Below, in pieces: positions 45,755-53,036 of a stretch of DNA of 64,000 nt. The DNA is from JAUIAI01 sp963732405. Its GTDB lineage: Bacteria > Pseudomonadota > Gammaproteobacteria > Burkholderiales > Burkholderiaceae_E. The stretch lies in assembly GCA_963732405.1 (NCBI GenBank), contig CAVSZG010000003.1, forward strand, positions 1-64,000, in the 5' to 3' direction. The first letter of the stretch is position 1. Every line of letters starts with the position of its first letter. A model generated the notes under the pieces. The model made no database searches, was not told where the DNA came from, and was given only the letters and a program-made list of their open reading frames with translations. A program made the position numbers and the translations under genes.

Positions 45755-47775
45755 AGCAGGATACCCGGGAAGACGGCATGATCGGCCAGCAGGGTGATCG
45801 GCCGGAACTCGCGCATGTACTGCGCGCACTCGCGATGGACGCGGTGCAACAGGCCGTATCCGGCCACCCTGGCGCGCCGATGGGCATGGCCGAGATGGCC
45901 GTCGCGCTCTGGGGTGGGCATCTTCGCCACAATCCGGCCAACCCGGCCTGGAGCAATCGCGACCGCTTTGTGCTGTCCAATGGTCATGCGTCGATGCTGC
46001 TCTACAGCCTGCTGCATCTGACCGGCTACGACCTGCCGCTGGATGAACTGCGACGCTTTCGCCAGTTGCACAGCAAGACACCCGGGCATCCCGAACACGG
46101 TCTGACACCAGGGGTCGAAACCACCACCGGTCCCCTGGGTCAGGGACTGGCCAATGCGGTGGGTTTCGCGCTGGCCGAGAAGCTGCTGGCCGACGAGTTC
46201 AATCGACCGGAGCTGTCTATCGTCGATCACCAGACCTACGCCTTCGTGGGCGACGGTTGCCTGATGGAAGGCGTCAGCCACGAGGTCTGTTCGCTGGCCG
46301 GCGTATTGCAACTGGACAAGCTGTGCGTGCTCTATGATGCCAACGGCATTTCGATCGATGGCGAGGTGGGTGGCTGGTTTGCCGACGACACGGCTGCGCG
46401 CTTCAAGGCCTACGGTTGGACGGTGCTCGGCCCCGTCGACGGTCATGATGTGGTCGCGGTCGGTCAGGCTATCGGCCAGGCGCGTGCTAGCCGCGGCAAA
46501 CCTGTTTTGATCATCTGCAAGACCGTCATCGGAAAGGGCTCGCCGGGTCGCGCCGGCACCGCCAAGGCACACGGCGAACCCCTGGGCAAAGAGGAAATCG
46601 GGCGCACCCGCGAGGCGATCGGCTGGCACCATCCACCCTTCGAGATACCCGTGGCGGTTGCCCGTCTCTGGAACGCACGTGAATTGGGTGCCACCCGTGA
46701 AGCGGCCTGGCAGGCGTTGTTCGGCCGGTATCGTGAACAACATCCCGAACTCGCCGCGGAATTCGAGCGACGCACGGCCGGCCGTCTGACAGCCCAGCAA
46801 CTGCGCGAGCTCGATGCGATGGTCGCCAGAACGATGACTGACACCGCCAGCATCGCCACCCGCAAGGCCTCGCAGAACACCCTGGCTGCGATGAGCAAGG
46901 TGTTACCCGAGTTGCTGGGCGGCAGTGCCGATCTGACCGGCTCGAATCTCACCGATTTTCCCGACGCGGGCGCAGTGCGCGGCGGTGCGGCCGGCGGACG
47001 GCACATCAATTACGGCGTGCGTGAATTTGGTATGGCTGCCGTGATGAATGGCATGGCCTTGCACGGCGGTTTCCTGCCCTATGGCGGCACCTTCCTGACC
47101 TTCAGCGACTACAGTCGCAATGCGATCCGGATGGCTGCGCTCATGAAGCAGCGCGTGGTTCACGTGTTCACCCATGATTCGATCGGTCTGGGCGAGGACG
47201 GTCCGACCCATCAGCCGATCGAGCATGCGGCCAGCCTGCGGCTCATTCCCAATCTGGATGTCTGGCGGCCTTGCGATGCGACCGAAACTGCGGTGGCCTG
47301 GTCGCAGGCCGTGCGGCAACCGGGGCGGCCCAGTGCCTTGCTGTTGTCGCGCCAGGCACTGCCGGCCCAGCAACATGATGCGGCGCGGCTCGCGCTCATC
47401 GCAAGGGGGGGTTATTGCCTGAGCGATCGACCCGGCGCACGGGCGGTCATCCTGTCCACCGGTTCCGAAGTGTCCCTGGCCATGCAGGCGCAGCAACTGC
47501 TCGACGCCAAAGGATTGCCCGTGCGAGTCGTGAGCATTCCCTCGAGCACTGTGTTCGATCGCCAGGATGCCGACTATCGTCAATCGGTCTTGGGCGAAGG
47601 ACTGCCCCGACTGGGCCTGGAGGCGGGTAGCAGCCGGTGGTGGGGGCAATACGGCTGCGTGGCGGCCATGGGGCTGGACACCTATGGTGAGTCGGCGCCC
47701 GCACCAGCGCTCTATGAGCACTTCGGACTTACCGCGCAGGCCGTGGCCGACCGTGTCACGGCGCTGGTCGGCTGA
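45751..47775 (+). CDS. cbbT: Transketolase
   Basis: This 674-residue thiamine diphosphate enzyme has the usual length and blocks: DAVQQAVSGHPGAPMGMA (about 30-47), FVLSNGHASMLLYSLLHLTGY (cited in part), thiamine motif GDGCLMEGVSHE (about 168-179), DANGISIDG, and the pyrimidine-domain block THDSIGLGEDGPTHQPIEH. It moves two-carbon units during RuBP regeneration. It starts with ATGA overlap on cbbP. Confidence 0.96.
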   Translation: MKQDTREDGMIGQQGDRPELAHVLRALAMDAVQQAVSGHPGAPMGMAEMAVALWGGHLRHNPANPAWSNRDRFVLSNGHASMLLYSLLHLTGYDLPLDELRRFRQLHSKTPGHPEHGLTPGVETTTGPLGQGLANAVGFALAEKLLADEFNRPELSIVDHQTYAFVGDGCLMEGVSHEVCSLAGVLQLDKLCVLYDANGISIDGEVGGWFADDTAARFKAYGWTVLGPVDGHDVVAVGQAIGQARASRGKPVLIICKTVIGKGSPGRAGTAKAHGEPLGKEEIGRTREAIGWHHPPFEIPVAVARLWNARELGATREAAWQALFGRYREQHPELAAEFERRTAGRLTAQQLRELDAMVARTMTDTASIATRKASQNTLAAMSKVLPELLGGSADLTGSNLTDFPDAGAVRGGAAGGRHINYGVREFGMAAVMNGMALHGGFLPYGGTFLTFSDYSRNAIRMAALMKQRVVHVFTHDSIGLGEDGPTHQPIEHAASLRLIPNLDVWRPCDATETAVAWSQAVRQPGRPSALLLSRQALPAQQHDAARLALIARGGYCLSDRPGARAVILSTGSEVSLAMQAQQLLDAKGLPVRVVSIPSSTVFDRQDADYRQSVLGEGLPRLGLEAGSSRWWGQYGCVAAMGLDTYGESAPAPALYEHFGLTAQAVADRVTALVG

Positions 47776-47795
47776 ACCCGCAACCGGTACGAGCG

Positions 47796-48608
47796 ATGGG
47801 GTTGCCCGCGCGTGATGCGTCCCGAGAACGGCGGTCATCGCCGTTGCGCGGGGTCATCTTCGATGTCGACGGTACCCTGGCCGAGACCGAGGCCCAGGGC
47901 CATCTGCCGGCCTTCAACCGCGCCTTCGCCAAGGCCGGTCTGGCCTGGCGCTGGAGCGAGGATCGTTATGCCGAACTGCTCGAGGTCACGGGTGGCTTCG
48001 AGCGGATCCTGGCCGACATGGCGACCCGCGCGGACGCGCCGGTGAATCCGGACCAGCGTCGTTCGCTGGCCCGTGAGCTGCATCAGGCAAAGAACGGCTT
48101 TTATGTCGACGATGTCGCCCAGGCCCGATTACCGGCTCGGCCAGGTGTGGTGCGACTCATCAATGAATGCCGGGCGGCCGGCTTGTCGCTGGGCATTGCC
48201 ACGACCACCTCACGGGTCAACGCGCTGGCCCTGCTGGCGGCCTTGTTCGGGCCGCAGGGCACTGACCTGTTCGACATCATCATCTGTGCCGAAGAAGCGC
48301 CGCGCAAGAAACCGGATCCGCTCGCCTACACGATGGCGCTGACGGCCATGAACTGCCCGGCCGATGCGGCGATCGCCATCGAGGACTCTCCCAACGGCCT
48401 GTTCGCAGCGCATGCAGCCGGGCTGGCCACCGTGGTGACACCGAGTCGCTTCTTTCCCGATGGCCGCGGTGGCTTCGAGATGGCCAGCCTGATCGTGGCC
48501 GATCTGGACTCGCCGGTGCAGATCGACGGGCAGTCATTTGCGACCATCACGCCGGCCGCGCTGGACGCCGTGCTGGTGCAGGCCGGCCGGCGTCGATCGC
48601 CCGGGTAA
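47796..48608 (+). CDS. cbbY: HAD phosphatase CbbY (xylulose-1,5-bisphosphatase type)
   Basis: The 270-residue HAD hydrolase has the nucleophile motif VIFDVDGTLAETE (about 20-32), cap-domain block YAELLEVTGGFERI, motif II IATTTSRVN, the Lys in RKKPDPLAY and motif IV AIEDSPNG. This pattern matches CbbY rather than phosphoglycolate phosphatase CbbZ. CbbY removes xylulose-1,5-bisphosphate, a misfire inhibitor released from RuBisCO by CbbX. It is the last recognisable gene of the cbb operon, just before the accessory island. Confidence 0.88.
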   Translation: MGLPARDASRERRSSPLRGVIFDVDGTLAETEAQGHLPAFNRAFAKAGLAWRWSEDRYAELLEVTGGFERILADMATRADAPVNPDQRRSLARELHQAKNGFYVDDVAQARLPARPGVVRLINECRAAGLSLGIATTTSRVNALALLAALFGPQGTDLFDIIICAEEAPRKKPDPLAYTMALTAMNCPADAAIAIEDSPNGLFAAHAAGLATVVTPSRFFPDGRGGFEMASLIVADLDSPVQIDGQSFATITPAALDAVLVQAGRRRSPG

Positions 48609-49056
48609 GCGCCTTAACTCTCTCGCCGCGGTTGAACACACGGCGGAAGGATCTGGCTGACAAAGTCGACGTGTTGCATTGCTTTCAGAAGCAGACCCAG
48701 AAGACTTCGCTGGCCCGTCTGGCGATGGCGACCCCCGATCTGCCGGGAGTCTGGTCAAAAGATTGCAGGAGCGCGGTTCCATGAGTGAGCAACGATTGGC
48801 CAGTGACTGGGGTGAGATCGAAGACAGCTCGGAGCAGACGCTGACGATGCCGTTGCGATCCAGGTCAATGAACCGGCACCGGTTTAGCGTCTCAACATGA
48901 CCGCCGGCATTTTATTCCGCCGGTCATGTTGTCTGAAAAAAGAGTCGTATTGGACCGTAGCCCGACCTTGCGATTCAGGATGCTGAATCGATATGGATTT
49001 AGGGCATCTCGGTCAATATCAGCCTCTGCTGCGCCGACGAGAAGCGCTTCCCGAGC
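48609..49056. other. Gene-poor junction between cbb operon and insertion element
   Basis: No complete gene is supported here. On the plus strand, 48632-48783 is open in one frame and reads RKDLADKVDVLHCFQKQTQKTS followed by more coding-like sequence to a TGA (quoted partly), which may be a remnant of a broken gene that I cannot identify. The segment marks the change from cbb genes to an accessory island of lower GC. It also contains the inverted repeats at 48894-48930 and 48972-48989. Confidence 0.5.
48894..48930. repeat. Strong inverted repeat (hairpin)
   Basis: AACATGACCG (48894-48903) pairs perfectly with CGGTCATGTT (48921-48930), with a 17-base AT-rich middle that can extend pairing (CCGG/CCGC). 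There is no T-run on either strand, so it is not a typical intrinsic terminator. It lies 290 bases after cbbY and 127 before the insertion element. Confidence 0.6.
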
Positions 49057-49087
49057 GTAACCGGCTGGCCATGCTTTCAATTACCCA
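49057..49087 (+). repeat. Left inverted repeat of the insertion sequence
   Basis: The 31 bases contain CCGGCTGGCCATGCTTTCAA (49061-49080), whose complement recurs at the right end. The repeat covers the transposase stop codon. Confidence 0.7.
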
Positions 49088-50340
49088 CAAGTTTGCTCCC
49101 GATTCGAACACCGAGCATGATGTCGGACAACCGAGCCATTCCGCGCCACATCACTGTATTGCCAGGTGGCGAGTCTCCGGCTCGATTCAGATACCCGCCC
49201 AGGCGTGCCAGGTAGATCAGGTCGCGTTGCAACGTCTTTCGTGTGCTACCTGGCCCACCCCGATCTCGCATGACTTCATCCAGTAATGCGATCTCGTCGT
49301 CCGTGAAGACGAGATCAGGTTTGATAGGCGGAGCGCAGCGGTTAAGCATCGTCAACCAGATTATCCGCCAACTGAGAATGCAGAACATAGCAATCAGATT
49401 CGTGATTCCCTGGGCTGTGCGCAGTCTGGAATTCTCCGCTCTGCAGCCGCTCTTGAGGATCTTGTGAAACGTCTCGATCTTCCAACGCATCGCGTACCAG
49501 TCAAGCTTCTCAATTGCTTCGGCACGGGATCGGACCGGTAAGTCGGTCATCAACTTCCATCGTATCGTTTCCTCGATCATGTTTGCTATGGTCTGGGACC
49601 CATCTTCGGCTAGCCGGTCTACACAGGTTCGAAACAGGAAATGAGTATCGGCATCATGGGCTGCACAGAACAGCTCGTAGATATCGCTTCTCGCGGTCGC
49701 CAATATGCACACAGCGCTCAGGCGCCTGAAGCCGAGCGGTAGATTGCGTCAGGTTGTCCAGCCAACGCTGACTTGCCTTCTCTTCGATCGGAACGCGTGT
49801 CGGGTTGATCGTTTTCTTGAGCGCGTCCGTCCCCTTGAATTTCTTCCGCGTCCAGAATGCAATAGCCGCGATCCCAAAGGGCAATCCTTCCGGCGTGACC
49901 GCCAGACTGGAATGCATCAGGATTCCACAGACCGTGTGCTTGCGCCGGCGACCATCCGCCCCCGGATGGCCTGCATCAACAAGCCGAGTGATGCCGACTG
50001 CGTTCACATCATCTCGAGAATACGAGAAGTCGGTCATGTCATGAAGAATCAGTACCGTTCCATCGGTTCGTCGGAACCGATTCTGCGTATTCTGGAAATG
50101 TCCGGACAGGATGTCGTCTTCATTGACCTTGGGATTCGAAATGAAGCGATAGGCAGCCTTCGTGCTCGCCCAGTCCTGACAAGAAAACGGAATGTTTTGA
50201 CCAACGCCGTCGGTGAGTTGATGAAGCAGCGTTGAAAATCAACGATCGAGTCTGGCGTCATGAAAATGACTTGCTGCGCCTTCGTCTTCGGTCCATGCGT
50301 TCGGTGCAATTACGCCCCAGCGCTCCCCGAGTTCAACTTC
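49077..50340 (-). pseudogene. IS4-family transposase, interrupted
   Basis: Read from the right, the frames give ELGERWGVIAPNAW, then a TGA (50239-50241) where this group has ARFSTLL, then SCQDWASTKAAYRF, LHDMTDFSY (first Asp), HTVCGILMHSSLAVT and CVHIGDRE (second Asp). A one-base insertion in the minus-strand nonamer CGAGAAGCG (49685-49693) shifts the frame to SDIYELFCAA. The last part has the YREK signature YAMRWKIETFHK and ends at GSKLVGN. About 70 codons are missing between RTCVDRLAEDG and WKLMTDLPV compared with relatives I recall. All three catalytic acidic residues are encoded but never in one frame. Confidence 0.85.
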
Positions 50341-50456
50341 TGATTGCTGACCATCTTGATTCGCTCCGACACGCCAATTGAATCTAGACCGTAGGCGGGA
50401 ACGCCACGCATCTCAAGCAAATTCAGATGAATGTGTCGTCGAACTATGAAAAGATA

Positions 50457-50487
50457 TGGGTACTTGAAAGCATGGCCAGCCGGATAC
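50457..50487 (-). repeat. Right inverted repeat of the insertion sequence
   Basis: TTGAAAGCATGGCCAGCCGG (50464-50483) is the exact reverse complement of part of the left repeat; the full 31 bases differ at two positions. Confidence 0.7.
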
Positions 50488-50499
50488 GATTCAGTATCC

Positions 50500-50558
50500 C
50501 CGAATGCTCAACATCAGCGTCGGTACGTAGCGCCATCGACTGCAGGCCGAGCATTCGG
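50500..50558. repeat. Inverted repeat downstream of the antitoxin gene; possible decayed attC
   Basis: CCGAATGCTC (50500-50509) and GAGCATTCGG (50549-50558) are perfect 10-bp arms. On the minus strand a GTTGAGC box (R'-like, GTTRRRY) ends the repeat, and the position, just after the antitoxin stop, is where a cassette attC is expected. The opposite core box is not recognisable, so it is only a weak candidate. Confidence 0.35.
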
Positions 50559-50587
50559 CGTGCCCGTGTCCAACGTGATGGTGCGCC

Positions 50588-50869
50588 TCACTCCACCAAG
50601 CCGAGCAACACCTCTGGGTGAGCAACCGCAACGCGTAGAAGAGTTTTGGCAGCACCAGTTGGCTCGCGCCGACCTTGCTCCCAGTCCTGAAGCGTCCGGG
50701 CAGAGACGCCAAGCAGTCGTGCAAAGTCTTGTTGCGACAGACCCGTTCGTGAGCGCGCCTCCGCAGCTGGGGATACTTTGACCTTCGTCACACGGGCAGC
50801 TTCGCCGCGGCGCATCTGTCGGATGGACTCCAACAGATCTGCTTGGAACTTTTCAACATCAGAGGGCAT
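50588..50869 (-). CDS. XRE-family antitoxin (HigA/NadS-like)
   Basis: The 93-residue protein has an N-terminal dimer/toxin-binding part and a C-terminal helix-turn-helix (LSQQDFARLLGVSARTLQDWEQGRREPT, cited in part, about 44-71). Its first 11 bases overlap the end of the toxin gene. The toxin-first order and HTH type match HigBA-like type II systems, in which the antitoxin represses the operon. The palindrome upstream of the toxin is the likely operator. Confidence 0.88.
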   Translation of the reverse strand: MPSDVEKFQADLLESIRQMRRGEAARVTKVKVSPAAEARSRTGLSQQDFARLLGVSARTLQDWEQGRREPTGAAKTLLRVAVAHPEVLLGLVE

Positions 50870-51173
50870 CTTCTACGGCCTTTTTCATCTGCGCCAGAAA
50901 GGCGGCGGGCAACGTGTCGAATTTGGCTTTGGTATAGACAGTCAGCAGCCAGATTGCGTCACTAGTTGTATTGAAGTAAATGACTCGCGCACCGCCACGT
51001 TTACCTTGGCCTTGCCGCGTCCAACGGACCTTGCGGCAGCCACCGGAACCAGCAATGACATCGCCGGCATCGGGATTCACCGCAATCCAGGAAATGAACT
51101 CAAGCCGCTCCGCTTCATTCCACACGGAATCAGCTTGGTTCTGGAAATTCGGCGTTTCAGCGACCGTGCGCAT
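50859..51173 (-). CDS. RelE/HigB-type toxin
   Basis: The 104-residue protein matches small RelE/HigB mRNA-interferase toxins: TVAETPNFQNQAD near the start, LEFISWIAVNPDAGDVIAGSGGCRKVRW (cited in part), and KRGGARVIYF followed by LLTVYTKAKFDTL. Such toxins cleave mRNA on the ribosome. ATG 51173 agrees with the family start. A consensus promoter ends so close that the message may be leaderless. The gene is the first of the toxin-antitoxin cassette. Confidence 0.9.
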   Translation of the reverse strand: MRTVAETPNFQNQADSVWNEAERLEFISWIAVNPDAGDVIAGSGGCRKVRWTRQGQGKRGGARVIYFNTTSDAIWLLTVYTKAKFDTLPAAFLAQMKKAVEDAL

Positions 51174-51176
51174 TGG

Positions 51177-51208
51177 GAGATACTACGGCAATGCCGTATC
51201 TCTGTCAA
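51177..51208 (-). promoter_or_regulatory. Promoter and palindromic operator of the toxin-antitoxin pair
   Basis: On the minus strand TTGACA (51208-51203) and TAGTAT (51185-51180) are separated by exactly 17 bases. The spacer and -10 box carry two nested palindromes: TACGGCA-A-TGCCGTA (51184-51198, as read on the plus strand) and GAGATAC/GTATCTC (51177-51183 and 51196-51202). The arrangement suits repression by the antitoxin. The start point expected from the -10 box falls at the toxin ATG. Confidence 0.8.
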
Positions 51209-51210
51209 CC

Positions 51211-51286
51211 ACCCAACATTGCCGCCAGTCGATCCGGGGGCAGACCCGGCCTGCCGGCGCATGTCCTCTCGATGGAAGGGTTGGGC
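51211..51286 (-). other. Degenerate attC-like recombination site
   Basis: Core boxes GCCCAAC (R''-like, 51286-51280) and GTTGGGT (R'-like, 51217-51211) face each other on the minus strand, 76 bases end to end. The first half (GCCCAAC-CCTTC-CATCGAGA) has the spacing of a proper R''-L'' arm; the L' arm does not pair well at standard spacing, although TCGA blocks could pair with a shift. It lies after the small membrane-protein gene and before the toxin promoter. Confidence 0.55.
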
Positions 51287-51361
51287 GTCATAGCTGGAAA
51301 GCTCTGTTTGCACAATTTACACAAGAGATTGACGTGTGGCTCAAGCGTGACCTTCGACGTG

Positions 51362-51715
51362 CTATCGCCGTAGTTTTGTGATCGTGTCGGCTATTGCTTT
51401 GAGAAGGGGCTTAGCTGCCTTGTCTTGAACGAAATCAGTTTGTACGTATTCAAGGATTGGAACGGCGGCGTAGGCGTACTCTTTGAAGTGCTGCAGTTCG
51501 TAGACCGCCGCCAATTGCTGTGTGAGCGGAAGCCCGTCACTTGGTTTTTCGCCTATGCCTGACACTCGGCGCATCAAGTCATGAAAGAGTTCGTAGCGCT
51601 TGGTCCGTTCTTCCCGGTTGCGCTGATCCAGATACTTAATAAAGCCGACAACAAACGAGATAGCTGCACCTGCAACTGTGATGACCGAGAGGTATTTGAG
51701 GATGGCATCAATCAT
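51362..51715 (-). CDS. Small membrane protein of unknown function (cassette gene)
   Basis: The 117-residue protein has one N-terminal membrane helix (ILKYLSVITVAGAAISFVVGF, cited in part, about 4-25), a basic stretch (RNREERTKRY) and a helical cytoplasmic domain with YELFHDLMRRV, LQHFKEYAYAAVPIL and a C-terminal KLRR. GGGAG precedes ATG 51715. No family is recognised. It is flanked on both sides by attC-like sites, so it has the form of a complete single-gene integron cassette. GC is clearly below that of the flanking core genes. Confidence 0.7.
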   Translation of the reverse strand: MIDAILKYLSVITVAGAAISFVVGFIKYLDQRNREERTKRYELFHDLMRRVSGIGEKPSDGLPLTQQLAAVYELQHFKEYAYAAVPILEYVQTDFVQDKAAKPLLKAIADTITKLRR

Positions 51716-51770
51716 GGTGTTGATCTTTCTCCCACTGTCGCAGCGCCTCGCCTGGAGCGGATGATGACGC

Positions 51771-51856
51771 CCAACGATAAATTGAGCGGACCGAGTAAGC
51801 GCGCGCCAGCGCGCTTGCGCTGGTCGGCTCCACAGCCGGGTTCGGCGTCATTTGTG
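51771..51856 (-). other. attC recombination site (integron cassette type)
   Basis: On the minus strand the site reads R'' GCCGAAC, 5 bases, L'' TGTGGAGC, a GC-rich central palindrome (ACCAGCGCAAGCGCGCTGG region), L' GCTCAAT, 5 bases, R' GTTGGGC. L'' has one extra base relative to L', as attC sites do, and this fixes the orientation with the genes. The outer ATGACGCC/GGCGTCAT sequence also pairs. It lies after the six-helix protein gene and 60 bases before the next cassette gene. Confidence 0.8.
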
Positions 51857-51963
51857 AGCTACCCGCGGTCGTCATGCGCGGAGGATTCTGCAACCGATGT
51901 GATCTTACCTTCGCGAGCCAACCGGATAAGTGCTTCCTGCTTTTCATCTACAAGACCAGACCG

Positions 51964-52692
51964 CTACGGCATTGACGCGGTGCCGCGAAGCGAGAACCGC
52001 TCGTCGCTTCGAGTGACCAATGGCAATGTATGGCTTGCCGTCAACCAGGAGACGCCGAATGCGATCAGTGCTGCCGCCTTGCAGTAGAAGACCAGATACT
52101 CTACCTTCGAGCTCAGCGATCGGCCTGACAGCGCGTCGAATAACAGCACGCCAATTGCTACAACGATGACCAGGCCGCATATTGCGTAGACCCAGGATCG
52201 CCGTCCTGCGGATGGGTTTGGATCGGCCGCGTCATTGGCTTTTTGCTGGGCGCGATCGAAGAATCGGTAGCAGAAATAGGCCAGGACCAGAAACATCGCC
52301 GCGGCGCTGATCCAGTGTATGGTCGGCACGGACGGTGGTCGATCGCAGGCCGCCGTTGCGCACTCATTCACCGACCTGAGGTGCTCACATAGGCACGGAA
52401 ACAACGCGACACCCAGTGCGCCAAGCGAGGCGATCTTGCTGGCGATCATCTCGCGCCTGTCGTAACCGTTGTAGGCCATCAGAAACGCCGCGATGGCGAA
52501 CAGAAATCCGATGAATACAGTCTGCGACCATCCAATGAAGTAGTAAGACTCGCTGATCGAACGAAGCGGCGATCCGGCGAACTCACGCGTCAGAATTGGC
52601 AGGCTCAAGGCGATCACCCCGACGATCAGTTTGATCGTGCGGTGATCGATTTCCCGTCTCTTGGTGGGTTCCGACAATCCCGACCCCTGCAT
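51964..52692 (-). CDS. Six-helix membrane protein of unknown function (cassette gene)
   Basis: From ATG 52692 the product has 242 residues: a hydrophilic start (SEPTKRREIDHRTIK), then six hydrophobic segments including LIVGVIALSLPILT, YYFIGWSQTVFIGFLFAIAAF (cited in part), ISAAAMFLVLAYFCYRFF and AAALIAFGVSWLTASH. Cys residues cluster in one loop (CLCEHLRSVNECATAACD). Similar proteins occur as uncharacterised membrane proteins in scattered bacteria. An in-frame start at 52848 is possible but its extra residues look non-conserved. An attC site follows the gene. Confidence 0.65.
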   Translation of the reverse strand: MQGSGLSEPTKRREIDHRTIKLIVGVIALSLPILTREFAGSPLRSISESYYFIGWSQTVFIGFLFAIAAFLMAYNGYDRREMIASKIASLGALGVALFPCLCEHLRSVNECATAACDRPPSVPTIHWISAAAMFLVLAYFCYRFFDRAQQKANDAADPNPSAGRRSWVYAICGLVIVVAIGVLLFDALSGRSLSSKVEYLVFYCKAAALIAFGVSWLTASHTLPLVTRSDERFSLRGTASMP

Positions 52693-53036
52693 CTGGACGA
52701 CTTCAAGCGCCTGTACCGACACCGCCACTCTCGAATTACTGTTCGTGGCGAGATCACAGTAGTCTCGCCGGCCGGGCGCCTGGCGCATCATCAATGCAGG
52801 GGATGAGGTGCCAGGATCAATCCGACCGCGAATCGAAGTTCCCATCAAGCAGCGGCGATTGTGAAGTCAGCCAGCAGGTCCGGCCAGTCGTCGGGCGATT
52901 TCGCCAGTCATGGCGGGAGATTGGGTTCAGGGCGGACATCGGGCGCAGCGATGTGTCGGCCGCCCCGATGTTGCAGGCGCGCACAACGTCGGACACGCTC
53001 AGTCGGGAATTGCACGCGAGCCTCCATCAAATCCGT
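52693..53036. other. Island right-hand junction without a supported gene
   Basis: About 340 bases separate the last cassette gene from the epoxide-hydrolase-like gene. I see no RNA gene, no third attC and no integrase. Part of it could be an N-terminal extension of the membrane-protein gene. Confidence 0.4.

Larger units (their letters stand above)
49057..50487 (-). mobile_element. Decayed IS4-family (Tn5-like group) insertion sequence
   Basis: A transposase remnant lies between 31-base inverted repeats (49057-49087 and 50457-50487) that match at 29 of 31 positions. The element would be 1431 bp, a normal IS4-family size. The left repeat includes the transposase stop codon. I find no target-site duplication at these ends. 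The transposase is broken by a nonsense codon, a frameshift and an internal deletion, so the copy is not autonomous. Confidence 0.75.

Noticed and set aside
47796..48608. Phosphoglycolate phosphatase CbbZ/Gph
   Set aside because: The cap-domain block LLEVTGGFERI and the placement after a red-type operon fit CbbY better.
48894..48930. Rho-independent terminator of the cbb operon
   Set aside because: The hairpin is strong, but the bases after it on the plus strand are GTCTGAAAAAAG, with no T-run; on the minus strand the T-run precedes it.
50500..50558. A third proper attC site after the antitoxin gene
   Set aside because: Only one core box (GTTGAGC) is convincing; the partner box and L arms do not pair at standard spacing. 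I kept it only as an inverted repeat.
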